DNA of 64,000 nt, from assembly GCF_000961095.1 (NCBI RefSeq), contig NZ_CP011058.1, positions 310,001 to 374,000 of the forward strand, in the 5' to 3' direction. The notes below the pieces were generated by a model. It searched no databases. It had not been told where the DNA came from and saw only the letters and a list, made by a program, of their open reading frames with translations. Each line of letters begins with the position of its first letter. The first letter of the stretch is position 1. The position numbers and the translations under genes were made by a program. The DNA is from Paenibacillus beijingensis (lineage in GTDB: Bacteria; Bacillota; Bacilli; Paenibacillales; Paenibacillaceae). Below, piece by piece: positions 1-9,535 of the stretch.

Positions 1-1
1 G

Positions 2-1081
2 ATCACGGAGCCAGTCGTACAGGGCCCTCACCTGAGTACGATTGAGGACCTCAGCAGTAACATCGGCTTAATTCGAAGCTTGCTGAAATCTCCTCGGCTT
101 AAATTCGAATTTCTTACGGCAGGAGAGGAAAGCCAAAGGACCATCTCCTTCGGTTATCTGGACGGAGCCGTCAATCCGGAAACGTTAATCGAGTTCAAAC
201 GGCGGATATCGGACATCGACAAGGAAGAAATATTGGAAACGTCTTATTTGGAGGAATGGATCGGGGAGTCAGCCTATTCCCCCTTTCCGCAAGTTCGTTA
301 TACGGAACGGCCGGATACCGCTGTTGCCGCCCTGCTCGACGGAAAAATTATCGCTTTGGTGAGCGGCACGCCGACGATCTTGATTTGCCCGGGTCTTTTT
401 TTTGAGTTTTTTTCAACAAGCGAAGATTATTACCACAGATGGTTTTTTTCATCGTTAATCCGTTTGCTCAGGGTCGGGGCGTTCTTCATGGCGCTGATGC
501 TGCCAAGTACGTATATCGCGTTAACCACCTTCCACTCCGAGCTGATTCCGACCGTTCTGCTGCTGGCGATCCTCGATACACGGGAAGGGATTCCGTTTCC
601 GGCCTTGGTGGAAGCGTTCATTATGGAATTTTTCTTTGAATTGCTTCGGGAAGCCGGGATTCGTTTGCCGCGGCCGATCGGCTCCGCCGTCAGCATCGTC
701 GGAGCGCTCGTGATCGGGCAGGCTGCGATCCAAGCCAAAATCGCATCTCCCGTAATGGTCATTGTCGTTGCCTTAACCGGGATCGCCTCCTTTTCGCTAC
801 CTCAATACAGTATGGCCATCTCAATCCGTATTTTGCGGTTTCCTCTAATGGTTCTCGCGGCTACGTTCGGGGGGCTCGGGGTCATGATCGGTTTCCTGCT
901 GTCACTACTGCATCTGACCTGCATGCGTTCGCTCGGCCAACCTTATTTGGCGATGATGGCACCTCTTGAAATCAATCAGCTGCGGGATGTGTTCATCTTG
1001 ATACCCAAAAAAATCCTCCTTCACTCTCCGCGAAACCGGCATAAACATAAAAAGACAGGTGAAAGGAAGACGACATCATGA
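2..1081 (+). CDS. Spore germination receptor A subunit (GerA/SpoVAF family), 5' end outside window
   Basis: Membrane subunit of a nutrient germination receptor in the spore inner membrane. The frame is open from base 2, so the N-terminus lies outside the window; 359 residues are visible against roughly 480-530 for the family. A start at base 80 (TTG) would cut into the conserved block GPHLSTIEDL, so the gene should be treated as partial. Family landmarks are the TERPD motif near visible residue 100, the PFPALVEAFIMEFFFELLRE block, and about five hydrophobic helices after it. It ends in an ATGA overlap with the C-subunit gene. The substrate (germinant) cannot be read from sequence. Confidence 0.93.
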   Translation: MTEPVVQGPHLSTIEDLSSNIGLIRSLLKSPRLKFEFLTAGEESQRTISFGYLDGAVNPETLIEFKRRISDIDKEEILETSYLEEWIGESAYSPFPQVRYTERPDTAVAALLDGKIIALVSGTPTILICPGLFFEFFSTSEDYYHRWFFSSLIRLLRVGAFFMALMLPSTYIALTTFHSELIPTVLLLAILDTREGIPFPALVEAFIMEFFFELLREAGIRLPRPIGSAVSIVGALVIGQAAIQAKIASPVMVIVVALTGIASFSLPQYSMAISIRILRFPLMVLAATFGGLGVMIGFLLSLLHLTCMRSLGQPYLAMMAPLEINQLRDVFILIPKKILLHSPRNRHKHKKTGERKTTS

Positions 1082-2259
1082 GATCGTTCGCGGCATTCAC
1101 ACTTTCGATTTTGTCATTATTCCTGTTTACCGGGTGCTGGGACAAAGCGGAATTGACGGAATTCGGGTATGTCCAAGCGGTTGCGATCGATCAGAACGAA
1201 GAAGGGAAGATTGAATTTACATCACATCTTTATAAACCGGCCAGAGGCGGGGAAGGCGGCGGGCCAGCCGGAAAATCGGGAGGGGGAGACTCAGCGTTCA
1301 GTATCAAGACAAAAGGCGACACCGTCTTCGAAGCCGATCGTGATGTCAACACCCAGTTGGGACGCAAAACCAAATGGGATCATATGCGAGTCATTCTCAT
1401 CGGTGAAGAACTGGCAAGGAAACGAAAAGTCGGAGAAGTTCTCGATATGTTCTCGCGGAATCATGAACCGAGGGCGACCGTCAGCGTGTTGATTGCCAAA
1501 GGAAAGGCGAGCGACATTTTGAATATAAAACCGTATATTGAACATACAATCGGGCAACAATTGCGGAAAATGGAAGAAAACTCTGCCCGCTTTACAGCAA
1601 AGACATCATTAACCCGGCTGCACGATCTCGCTATTCAATTAAAAAGCGAAACGGGCGTCGCTGTAGTCCCTTATATAAATAGCAACAATTCGCCGAAAAA
1701 AATTTCTGTGGAAGGGATCGCTGTGCTAAAAAAAGGAAAGGTAGCAGGGAGCATCTTGACGCCGACAATTTCCGAACAATTATTGATGCTGACCAACAAA
1801 TATAAAAGCGGGATTATTGAATTCCCCTGTACCGGCGCAACCGAAGAAAAGATGAAGACCAAGGAATCGTTAGAGATCATGTTATTGAACACAAAATTAA
1901 CGCCTACGGTCAAGAAAAACGAAATCACCGTCCGAGTAATGACTAAAATCAAAGGAGCGGTCGGCGAGCTCCGCTGTTCCACCTTGAAAACCGAAGAAGA
2001 TGAAAAACGTTTTGAGGAGAACATTGAAAAAAGCGTGGAGCGCAATTTACGGAAAGCGATATCGGTTTTTCAGAAGAGAAAAGTGGATGTGTTAGGAATT
2101 GGCGATAAACTATATAAAAAAAATCCCGGGTTATGGAAACAGTTGAAGCCTGATTGGAACGAACGTTTTGCCGAAATCCGGTTTGAAGTCCATGCAGACG
2201 TGAAAGTGCTGAACTCAGGGATGAACGTCGGTACCCCGTTCTCGAAAGGCGGAGAATAA
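1078..2259 (+). CDS. Spore germination receptor C subunit, Ger(x)C lipoprotein
   Basis: Lipoprotein component of the germination receptor, expected on the outer face of the spore inner membrane. The first 20 residues are a lipoprotein signal ending in the lipobox LFTGC (Cys20), directly followed by WDKAEL, the hallmark CWD..EL start of mature GerC proteins. Length 393 residues is normal for the family. The ATG overlaps the stop of the A-subunit gene by four bases, implying translational coupling. A Gly/Ser-rich stretch lies near residues 58-72. It forms one operon with the A subunit, a small membrane protein and the B subunit. Confidence 0.95.
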   Translation: MRSFAAFTLSILSLFLFTGCWDKAELTEFGYVQAVAIDQNEEGKIEFTSHLYKPARGGEGGGPAGKSGGGDSAFSIKTKGDTVFEADRDVNTQLGRKTKWDHMRVILIGEELARKRKVGEVLDMFSRNHEPRATVSVLIAKGKASDILNIKPYIEHTIGQQLRKMEENSARFTAKTSLTRLHDLAIQLKSETGVAVVPYINSNNSPKKISVEGIAVLKKGKVAGSILTPTISEQLLMLTNKYKSGIIEFPCTGATEEKMKTKESLEIMLLNTKLTPTVKKNEITVRVMTKIKGAVGELRCSTLKTEEDEKRFEENIEKSVERNLRKAISVFQKRKVDVLGIGDKLYKKNPGLWKQLKPDWNERFAEIRFEVHADVKVLNSGMNVGTPFSKGGE

Positions 2260-2261
2260 CC

Positions 2262-2504
2262 GTGTCAGCAAGTATCGTTTATCTTCTGCTATTGTTTACT
2301 GCGATGGTGGCCTATGACTTTTCGAAATGGAAGCAGGCATGCTTACGGGACCGTCTCGCTTACGGTGCGCTCATTTTGCCTATGCTTTACCTCGGTATTC
2401 TTTATGTGACGGAAATGCCTTGGCCAAACCTCGACGAGCTTGTCCATTTCTTCTTTGCGGAGCCGGCCAAACGCATCGTCGAAACGGTCAAGCTTCCGTC
2501 CTGA
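2262..2504 (+). CDS. Small membrane protein of the germination operon
   Basis: An 80-residue protein with two hydrophobic segments (about residues 2-17 and 27-47), starting at GTG three bases after the C-subunit stop. No confident family name. Small membrane proteins (D subunits) are encoded in some ger operons and modulate receptor function; calling this one a D-type subunit is an inference from position and topology only. The spacing and the absence of another frame here support it being translated. Confidence 0.6.
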   Translation: MSASIVYLLLLFTAMVAYDFSKWKQACLRDRLAYGALILPMLYLGILYVTEMPWPNLDELVHFFFAEPAKRIVETVKLPS

Positions 2505-2538
2505 CTCCCGCAAAACGCTGCAGCGAAAAGAGGATATC

Positions 2539-3639
2539 ATGAACAAGCAGGAAACCGTCAGTTCGATCCAGATGGCCATGCTGTTTCTCACCTATGTAAC
2601 CGCTTCGGCCATCGTCAATATTCCGGCGCCGCTCACAGGCGCCGCCAAAAACGGAGCATGGATTTCAATATTGCTTGCATGTACGATGGGCATGCTTATT
2701 TTGGCTTGTGTCCTCTATTTGCACCGGCAGTATCCCGGACTGACTTTTATCGAATACACCCGTAAAGCGATTGGGAGGTGGCTGACGATTATCGTGGCCA
2801 TTCCTTTTCTGTGTTCCGCGTTCTTGCAGCTTGCCAATATCGTGATCGATATAGGGGGATTTTTCAGCACCTCGATGCTGAGGAGCACGCCCAACTATGT
2901 GGTGCAATCCATATTTTTTTTTATGGCTGCGTTGACAGCCAGGGCAGGGATTGAAGTGATGGCCAGAATGTCCGTGTTATTGATTATCTCGATGCTCGGG
3001 TTTGTAATCGCGGTTTTGTTGATGGTAAGTCCCTATTTTCATCCGGATTACCTACTGCCGGTTATGCCAAACGGGATCAAACCGATTCTTCATGGCGCTT
3101 ATATCGCATATGGGTTCCCTTATGGGGAAGTTACGTTGTTCGCCGCGATGCTCCCGTTTGTCCGGGTGAAAGAAAGGCCTAAGATCGGAAAATACTTGTT
3201 TTTGGCCATTATCGTCAATGGGTTCACGTTGTTGACATCGGTCGTTTGCTCGATTATGGCCAATGGGCCTTTGGTCGGCGAGCTCAAATACTCGCTGTTT
3301 CAGCTTGCGCGTTTGATCAATATCCAGGAAATTATCGAAAGGATCGAGTCCGTGATCGGATTCTCGCTCATCGCCGGTTCGTATATGAAAGCCTCTATCC
3401 AGCTATTCATTTTAACGAATGTTTTATCGCAATTGTTGAAATTGCAGGATGAGCGCCTGTTGACATTTCCTATCGCGTTTGTTTGCCTGCTTCTCTCGCT
3501 CACGATGTTCAAGGATGAAATGGAATTCGTTGAAACCGTCAGCGTAATCTGGCCCTTGCTCCTTAACGTTACATACGTTCTGCCGCTGCTTTTGATCGTC
3601 GCGGTCACGTTGATTAAACGGATGATCTCGGCACGATAA
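2539..3639 (+). CDS. Spore germination receptor B subunit (GerB, APC-type transporter fold)
   Basis: Integral membrane subunit of the receptor, about ten transmembrane helices across 366 residues, belonging to the GerB/spore permease family related to amino acid permeases. Starting at ATG 2539 (MNKQETVSSIQMAMLFL) gives the normal family N-terminus and an AGAGG ribosome site; the frame is open upstream to 2440 but that part overlaps the preceding gene and does not look like the family. This is the last gene of the operon; a strong hairpin follows. Confidence 0.93.
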   Translation: MNKQETVSSIQMAMLFLTYVTASAIVNIPAPLTGAAKNGAWISILLACTMGMLILACVLYLHRQYPGLTFIEYTRKAIGRWLTIIVAIPFLCSAFLQLANIVIDIGGFFSTSMLRSTPNYVVQSIFFFMAALTARAGIEVMARMSVLLIISMLGFVIAVLLMVSPYFHPDYLLPVMPNGIKPILHGAYIAYGFPYGEVTLFAAMLPFVRVKERPKIGKYLFLAIIVNGFTLLTSVVCSIMANGPLVGELKYSLFQLARLINIQEIIERIESVIGFSLIAGSYMKASIQLFILTNVLSQLLKLQDERLLTFPIAFVCLLLSLTMFKDEMEFVETVSVIWPLLLNVTYVLPLLLIVAVTLIKRMISAR

Positions 3640-3643
3640 AATT

Positions 3644-3672
3644 CGGGACGGCTGCTGCAGCCGTCCCGTTTC
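3644..3672. terminator. Bidirectional terminator between ger operon and amylopullulanase
   Basis: Perfect 10-bp arms CGGGACGGCT / AGCCGTCCCG with a five-base loop, just after the B-subunit stop and followed by TTTCTG on the plus strand; on the minus strand the hairpin is followed by AATTTTAT. It separates two convergent operons. Confidence 0.8.
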
Positions 3673-3736
3673 TGTCGCTTCCCATCCGCCGTTGCTGCAA
3701 AATAACATGCAGTTGCCGGGCAACAGCCAAGTTAAT

Positions 3737-6700
3737 CTAGCTCGTTCTCGTCACCGAAATCGTCAACGTTTTCGTCGCTTGATCGGCGCGTCCCTTATCG
3801 GTATACCACGGCAAGGCCAGCGTTTCCGCCGTCGGTTCGATATGCAGCGTAAAGGTATTGAGCCCGGGGGCGAGCGGAATGTTATTCAGGACGACGTTCC
3901 CTCTGGCATCCATCGCGCCTTCGGGGATCGGCTTGCCGTTAATCATGAAGGCGACGCCGAACGGAACGACGGCCTTCAAATTCATCGTGCTCTCATCGGT
4001 CGTATAGGAGATGTCTTCCCCGTAGGAAGTTCTCGGCAGCGACACCATCATAGGCATATCGAGCCAGCGCAGCACATAATCGTCCACGACCTGCTTGTTG
4101 TCGCCTTGGTTGGCAATCGTCAGCTTCATGTTCGTGTCGGTAGAGCTGTAAGCCCAGTTGCCCGGATCGGTCGTATCGTTCTCTACTCTAGCATGGCTGG
4201 TGAACGCTTCGGTCGACCAGGAGCCCCGCGTATATTTGTACTCGATCTTTTTGCCGGCCATTATTTTAAAATTGTACTCGACGACGCTGCGGTCGGTCGC
4301 TCCGCTCGGCACATGCAGTTTGGTGGACGACGCGTTCCAGCCCTGGAAGTCTCCGGCGATCGTAATATCATCGGTAGTCGGCGTATAAGGCGGCAAATGC
4401 AGACGCAACGTCACATCGACCATGACCAGCTTTGGCGTGACCGGCTTTTCCGCCGAATCGCTGCGGTTATAAGCCATATCGAAGGTCGTGACCTTATAGG
4501 TGTATGCCGTATCGTTGCTTACCGTATAATCGACGTAATCCTTGGCCTCTTTGCCGAGGGTCGCGATCAAGGCATAGTCGCCTCCGTTTTCGTTGCGGTA
4601 AATTTCGATTCCCGCAGTATCGGGAGAAGCATTGTCCAGCTCCCATCTCAGATGGGCCAGGTTGGATTCGACATTGATATCCGCAAGAACCGGCGCCGCC
4701 GGCGGGACGGTATCATCGGAATCCGCATAAACATTAACCGTTACGGTCTGTGATTTGAAGAACGTCTCGCCGTTATCCGAAGAAACCTGCGCCTCATAAC
4801 GATATGCCCCGGCGTATTTCGGCTCGAACGCAGCCGAATATATTTTCGAGCCAACCGCCGCATCGTCTGCTTCGTAGTAAAGCTTCGTTTCCAAAGCCTG
4901 GTCCGGAGACAGGAACGACGGGTAATGGATCAGCCGGGTAATCAAGCCGGGCGCCGGCTTGCCGGAATAGACGGTGTCGTCGGTTAAGCCGGGTACGCGG
5001 ATGCTGACTTGAATTTTGGACGTTATCTTGCCGACGCCGACGGTCATATCGTCAGCCTGCTTGACGAACTCGGCCGCTTGAATCGCAAATGCCGGCGTAG
5101 CGGAGGCCATATCGCCAGGAACGCTTTCATTCAGGCCGATTTTTGCCGTAACCGTGTAGTAATATTTGGTGCCGTTGTTCACATTCGTATCGGTAAAGGC
5201 GGCCCCATGGACACCGCTTCCAATCAGCTGCAGCTCGCCGCCTTCGATCGCGGCGCGGTAAACCTGGTATTGGTCAGCGCCGGCAACCGCCTCCCATGTA
5301 AGGGTCACGCTGCCGTTGCCCCCAGCGGCTTGAAGGCCGGTCACTTGCGGAACGGCCGCGATGTTTGTGGTCGAAAGCATCATCATGCCCGACATCGCCG
5401 GAACGGTTAGATGAATTTTGCCGCCCGTCACCGTACCTTGAGCGCCGCTGCCGAGCCGGTCGGCGAGGACCAGTCCGTCCGGCAGAAATCCGCTCACCTC
5501 CGCGTCGATTTCGGCGTTGCCGGCACCGCGGTTAATCGCGACAAGACCGCCCTTGGTATCGTTCTTGCGGGCATAAACGATGACGTCGCCTTTGGCGAAA
5601 GCGACTTTGAGCTCGCCGGTGCGGAACACCTCACCGTCTGCGCTGCCGCGCAGATTGGCCGCTTTTTGATACGTACCGAACAGCTCCTGATAACGTCCTG
5701 CTCCGCTAAAAGAGCCGTCCCCGCTCTCCTGGATCCGGTCCCACGGGAAGGCGCGGCGGGAATCGGGGTCCTTCGTGCCTTCGAGACCCACTTCATCCCC
5801 AAAGTAAATCGTCGGAGCGCCAGGGTAGCCCATTTGCAGAATCGCTGTCAGCGCTTGCTGCTTCAACGCTTTGTCCGTTGCCGCGGGAGCGATTTTCAAA
5901 TGCTCCTCTTCCCACTCCGGATGGTCGTACTTGGTCACCGACCGGGTCGTATCGTGCGAATCCACGAGATTCATCATCGCCTGCCAGGCTTCCTTGGGGT
6001 AATCCTCGCGGATCGATTCCAAAGCCTGGTTCATTCTTTCCGCGTTGCCGGAGCCGATGAAATCCTGAACAGCCCCTCTGAAACGGTAGTTCATGACGGA
6101 ATCGAACTGGTCGCCAAGCAGGTACCTTGTTGCGACGCCCCATTCTTCGCCGATCAGCACCGGTTCTTCAATCGGATTGCCGTTCGCGTCCATGCGTCCT
6201 GCAGCGGATTTCACCGCTTTGCGGAATTGCTTCCACGTACCGGCGGATACTTCCGGCGCTACGTCAAGTCGCCATCCGCTCGAACCCATCCACAGCCAGC
6301 GCTGCGAGTTGGTCTTCTGCATCGCTTTGTCGGCGTCCGCATCGGACAAGCCGGTCAGATCATGACCGATGACCTGTTCGCGGAGACCGATATTGTTCCA
6401 CTCATGCTCGCCCGGCAGCGCCTTGCTGTCCGCAGGGAAGAAATCGGTCGGCACCGTCTGCGGGCTTTTCGAATCCATCGCCGGCAGTGAATCATACCCC
6501 CACCAGGCGTCATACTTGTAATGCAAATTGCTGCCATCGCGGTCTTTTACTTTTTCGGGAGAAACGGTAAACCAGGTAATATATTCGAAATCGTCCGGGT
6601 ATTTGTAGTTCTTTCCGGTCAACGGATTAACTTTGCTTGTAAACTCCGCCCGCACCGCCTTCTCCGCTTCCGCCTGCGTGATGCGGTTGGCTGCCATTTT

Positions 6701-8557
6701 GTCATAAACCTTCGCCCAATACTCGTAAGCGCCGATTTCCGGATACTTGCCGTAGCGGTCAAAATAGATCGAATCGTCGCCGACGTGATTAAACACGCCG
6801 TCGTTGATCAGATGCAGCCCCTGCTCGCGCGCTTTTTTCGCAAACAGCTGGTAAATGCGGTCCGACTTGGCCCGCGTCTTCGCGTAATCCAGGCCGGATT
6901 CCGGATGGGCCGGTTTAGTATAGACCGGCTCGCCAAACATCGGGTCCAGATGCTCGTAATCGGTGGCGTCATATTTGTGGTTGGAGGCCGCCCAAGAGAC
7001 GGGATTCAAATAAATAGCCGTAATGCCAAGCGACTTCAGATAGCCAAGCTTCTTGCTGATGCCCTGGATATCGCCGCCGTAAAATTCATTCGTCCAGGCG
7101 CCGTCCGACTTGGCGTCCGGATAGTAAGGTTTGTTCTCCGGCAGGACGCGGTCCGGATTCTCGGGCGCGGTCTCCCAATCTCCCCAAACCTGGTCCGGGG
7201 TCGGATCGCTGGGTACGCCGTCGTCGAAGTATTGGACCTTTTGCCCGCCTTTGACGGTCGCATCCTCTGGGGAAAGAGCGCCGCGGACGCCGTCAACCGT
7301 TTTGGCCCGGTTATTGTGCTTATTTCCGTCGAAAAACCGGTCGGGGAAAATTTGATAAATAACGGCGTTTTTCACCCAATCCGGCGTCTTGTAGTTCAGG
7401 TCATACACGGTCAGGTCGTACGGCACGGCTCCATCGCCGGTTACGGAACCCGCAGCCCCGCGGGAAGAATCGTCGCCGTATTCGATTTTCGTCCCGCCGT
7501 CCACCAAAATAAACTTATAGCCCCATATGCCGATTTTTGTAAAAGCGGTTTTTGGAATCGTCACTTCAAAATAATCCTGGCCTTTTACCGTTGTGACGCG
7601 GTGCATCGGAAATGTTCTGGACACACTGTCGCTGTTGCTCAGCTCGACTTTGGCAAACTGCACATCGTCCTGCTTGGCGGCGATCCGCAGCGTCAGATCC
7701 TCCCTGCCTTGTTTGATCGCGCCGAAAGGTTTCTTGTACGTGACCGAGCGGCTGTCGAACGAAATGGACGAGCTGTCGATCAAACCGTCGAAGCCTTTCG
7801 TGGCGAGCGTGACCGAAAGCTTGCTGCGGTCGAAGCTGAACGTGGCTTCCGTCGCTTCGGGAACCATCACGGCCAGGTTGGCCCCGTCCCTTCCATCGGC
7901 GCCGTAGTTTTCGCTCCAATCCGGCCCGAACGTCACCTTCGCCTCATAGCTGCCCGCAGGCAGTGTCCGCTGCAGCTTGTACACGGTGTTATCAAAGTTG
8001 TAGTCGACAAAGAACTGTTTTGCCGTTTCGGGTGACCATGCGCTTTCGTCAAAAACGGTTTGAATGTCGCCAACGAGCCGCGGCCATTTGCCGGTGGACA
8101 GCGCCGGCACGTACTGCTTGAGCCCATGCACGTTCGAGATGCTGATCCGGGCCTTGTCATCGAGGTCCTCGTTCACATAAAAGTTGACGACCGTATCCTC
8201 GGCCAAATCGATGCTGAAGTTATTGCCTCCATCGCTGATTGCCAGATCCCAATTCCCGTCCTTGACCAGCTTGAATTCGTGATGGCCCTTGGTTAGTACG
8301 GTGGAAAACATATAATAATTGCCGACCAGATGCTTCAGCCGCGTTTCCTCAGAGGCAGGGTTCCAGCCTTGGAAATCGCCCGCGACGACCCACTTGCTGC
8401 TCCCGCCCGGCTGTTCGGTAAGCGCTTCCGGAACAAGGACGCCCGAAGCCGCCTGAGCCGGAGCCGGCAACATACCGGCAAGCAGCTGCAGCACCACAAT
8501 GGAAGCGATTACAATTGATAACATTTGAAATCGATGCTTTCCGTGCAACGTGAACAT
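3737..8557 (-). CDS. Secreted amylopullulanase (type II pullulanase, GH13) with terminal starch-binding-like modules
   Basis: Extracellular enzyme predicted to cut alpha-1,4 and alpha-1,6 links in starch and pullulan. Of 1606 residues, 1-36 are a signal peptide ending AQA. Residues about 55-130 form a first GDFQGW module. The GH13 catalytic domain begins near 393 (AVIYQIFPDRFFD); region I is DGVFNH (586-591), nucleophile Asp765 in GWRLDVA, acid Glu804 in LIGEEW, and Asp869 in VDSHDT. Two fibronectin-III-like domains and a second GDFQGWN module follow. The YNWGYDP motif of type I pullulanase is absent. There is no SLH or sortase anchor. Good AGGAGG site. It is the last gene of the malE-F-G operon, so uptake and extracellular hydrolysis are probably co-expressed. 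Pure alpha-amylase or cyclomaltodextrinase activity cannot be excluded. Confidence 0.9.
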   Translation of the reverse strand: MFTLHGKHRFQMLSIVIASIVVLQLLAGMLPAPAQAASGVLVPEALTEQPGGSSKWVVAGDFQGWNPASEETRLKHLVGNYYMFSTVLTKGHHEFKLVKDGNWDLAISDGGNNFSIDLAEDTVVNFYVNEDLDDKARISISNVHGLKQYVPALSTGKWPRLVGDIQTVFDESAWSPETAKQFFVDYNFDNTVYKLQRTLPAGSYEAKVTFGPDWSENYGADGRDGANLAVMVPEATEATFSFDRSKLSVTLATKGFDGLIDSSSISFDSRSVTYKKPFGAIKQGREDLTLRIAAKQDDVQFAKVELSNSDSVSRTFPMHRVTTVKGQDYFEVTIPKTAFTKIGIWGYKFILVDGGTKIEYGDDSSRGAAGSVTGDGAVPYDLTVYDLNYKTPDWVKNAVIYQIFPDRFFDGNKHNNRAKTVDGVRGALSPEDATVKGGQKVQYFDDGVPSDPTPDQVWGDWETAPENPDRVLPENKPYYPDAKSDGAWTNEFYGGDIQGISKKLGYLKSLGITAIYLNPVSWAASNHKYDATDYEHLDPMFGEPVYTKPAHPESGLDYAKTRAKSDRIYQLFAKKAREQGLHLINDGVFNHVGDDSIYFDRYGKYPEIGAYEYWAKVYDKMAANRITQAEAEKAVRAEFTSKVNPLTGKNYKYPDDFEYITWFTVSPEKVKDRDGSNLHYKYDAWWGYDSLPAMDSKSPQTVPTDFFPADSKALPGEHEWNNIGLREQVIGHDLTGLSDADADKAMQKTNSQRWLWMGSSGWRLDVAPEVSAGTWKQFRKAVKSAAGRMDANGNPIEEPVLIGEEWGVATRYLLGDQFDSVMNYRFRGAVQDFIGSGNAERMNQALESIREDYPKEAWQAMMNLVDSHDTTRSVTKYDHPEWEEEHLKIAPAATDKALKQQALTAILQMGYPGAPTIYFGDEVGLEGTKDPDSRRAFPWDRIQESGDGSFSGAGRYQELFGTYQKAANLRGSADGEVFRTGELKVAFAKGDVIVYARKNDTKGGLVAINRGAGNAEIDAEVSGFLPDGLVLADRLGSGAQGTVTGGKIHLTVPAMSGMMMLSTTNIAAVPQVTGLQAAGGNGSVTLTWEAVAGADQYQVYRAAIEGGELQLIGSGVHGAAFTDTNVNNGTKYYYTVTAKIGLNESVPGDMASATPAFAIQAAEFVKQADDMTVGVGKITSKIQVSIRVPGLTDDTVYSGKPAPGLITRLIHYPSFLSPDQALETKLYYEADDAAVGSKIYSAAFEPKYAGAYRYEAQVSSDNGETFFKSQTVTVNVYADSDDTVPPAAPVLADINVESNLAHLRWELDNASPDTAGIEIYRNENGGDYALIATLGKEAKDYVDYTVSNDTAYTYKVTTFDMAYNRSDSAEKPVTPKLVMVDVTLRLHLPPYTPTTDDITIAGDFQGWNASSTKLHVPSGATDRSVVEYNFKIMAGKKIEYKYTRGSWSTEAFTSHARVENDTTDPGNWAYSSTDTNMKLTIANQGDNKQVVDDYVLRWLDMPMMVSLPRTSYGEDISYTTDESTMNLKAVVPFGVAFMINGKPIPEGAMDARGNVVLNNIPLAPGLNTFTLHIEPTAETLALPWYTDKGRADQATKTLTISVTRTS

Positions 8558-8608
8558 TCGATCATGACCTCCTAAATGATATTCGCTTCCCTGCTTTTAT
8601 CAGGAATA

Positions 8609-8655
8609 AGCCGTCCGCCGCCGGCGATGTCTCTGCAGGCGGCAGACGAACGGCT
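8609..8655 (-). terminator. Imperfect hairpin between malG and amylopullulanase gene
   Basis: Arms AGCCGT..CGCCGCC and GGCGGC..ACGGCT form an interrupted stem in the 132-bp gap, with only a weak T-rich tail on the minus strand. It could be an attenuator or mRNA processing/stability element that sets different expression of transporter and enzyme. Confidence 0.35.
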
Positions 8656-8689
8656 GTCAATCCGATATTGTTGCGGTCCTTCCAAGTAA

Positions 8690-9535
8690 TCAGCCCTTCT
8701 CCGCTCCGGCCATCAAGCCGTCCACCAAGAATCGCTGTAAGAACACAAAGAGCAAAGCGACCGGAATAGAAGCGAGCACCGCACCCGCGGCGAACAGCGT
8801 AAACTCCGTGCTTGTGAAGCTGTTAACCAGTTCAAACAATCCGACAGCAAGCGTCCAGTTCTCTTTGGACCGAAGGATCAACCGCGCAAAAATGAAGTCC
8901 ACCCATGCTCCGGAGAACGTCGTTAGCGCGATGAACGTAATGATCGGCTTGGATAAAGGCAGCACGATCCGGGAGAAAATCGTCATATGGCTTGCACCGT
9001 CGATTCTTGCCGCTTCCTCCAAGCTTTTCGGAATCGTATCGAAGAAGCCTTTGGCGACGAACATTCCGAGCGCGGCACCTGCGGAGTAGACCAAAATGAG
9101 CGCAAAATGAGTATCCAGCAGGTCCAGTTGAATAAGCATAATATAGATTGCGATCATGCTCATGAAGCCGGGGAACATTCCGAGTACAAGAATGGTGGAC
9201 ATAACGGTTTTCCGTCCGGCAAAACGGAAGCGGGAAATCGCGTAAGCCGTCAAAATTTGAATGAAGGTCCCCAGCACCATACTGATCGAGGCTACTTTCA
9301 GCGTGTTCCAGTACCATTTTGCATAAGGAACCTGTTTATCCTTCTGCTCGACGAACAGGTCGATGTAGTGCTGCAGGGTGAGCCGCCTTGGGATGAATGT
9401 TTCGCTGAACAACGAATCCCCGAATTTAAAGGACGACATGACGACCCAAGCGATCGGGTAAACAAAAGAAACGGCTAACAAAATGAGCAGAATATAGCTG
9501 CCGGAAAGTTTAATCGTTTTAGCCGTCTTATTCAT
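8690..9535 (-). CDS. malG: Maltodextrin ABC transporter permease MalG
   Basis: Inner-membrane permease for maltose/maltodextrin, 281 residues, six predicted helices. The EAA loop that docks the ATPase is present as EEAARIDGASHMTIFSRIVLP. The start MNKTAKT at 9535 overlaps the malF stop as ATGA and has a GGAGGA ribosome site, so the frame open to 9583 is not used. The partner ATPase is not encoded here; Bacillales usually use a shared MsmX-type ATPase. Confidence 0.93.
   Translation of the reverse strand: MNKTAKTIKLSGSYILLILLAVSFVYPIAWVVMSSFKFGDSLFSETFIPRRLTLQHYIDLFVEQKDKQVPYAKWYWNTLKVASISMVLGTFIQILTAYAISRFRFAGRKTVMSTILVLGMFPGFMSMIAIYIMLIQLDLLDTHFALILVYSAGAALGMFVAKGFFDTIPKSLEEAARIDGASHMTIFSRIVLPLSKPIITFIALTTFSGAWVDFIFARLILRSKENWTLAVGLFELVNSFTSTEFTLFAAGAVLASIPVALLFVFLQRFLVDGLMAGAEKG

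Noticed and set aside
6521..8035. 504-codon plus-strand frame opposite the amylopullulanase gene (also 5411-6490 and 3692-4753)
   Set aside because: Antisense shadows caused by codon bias; the minus strand shows signal peptide, catalytic motifs and ribosome site.
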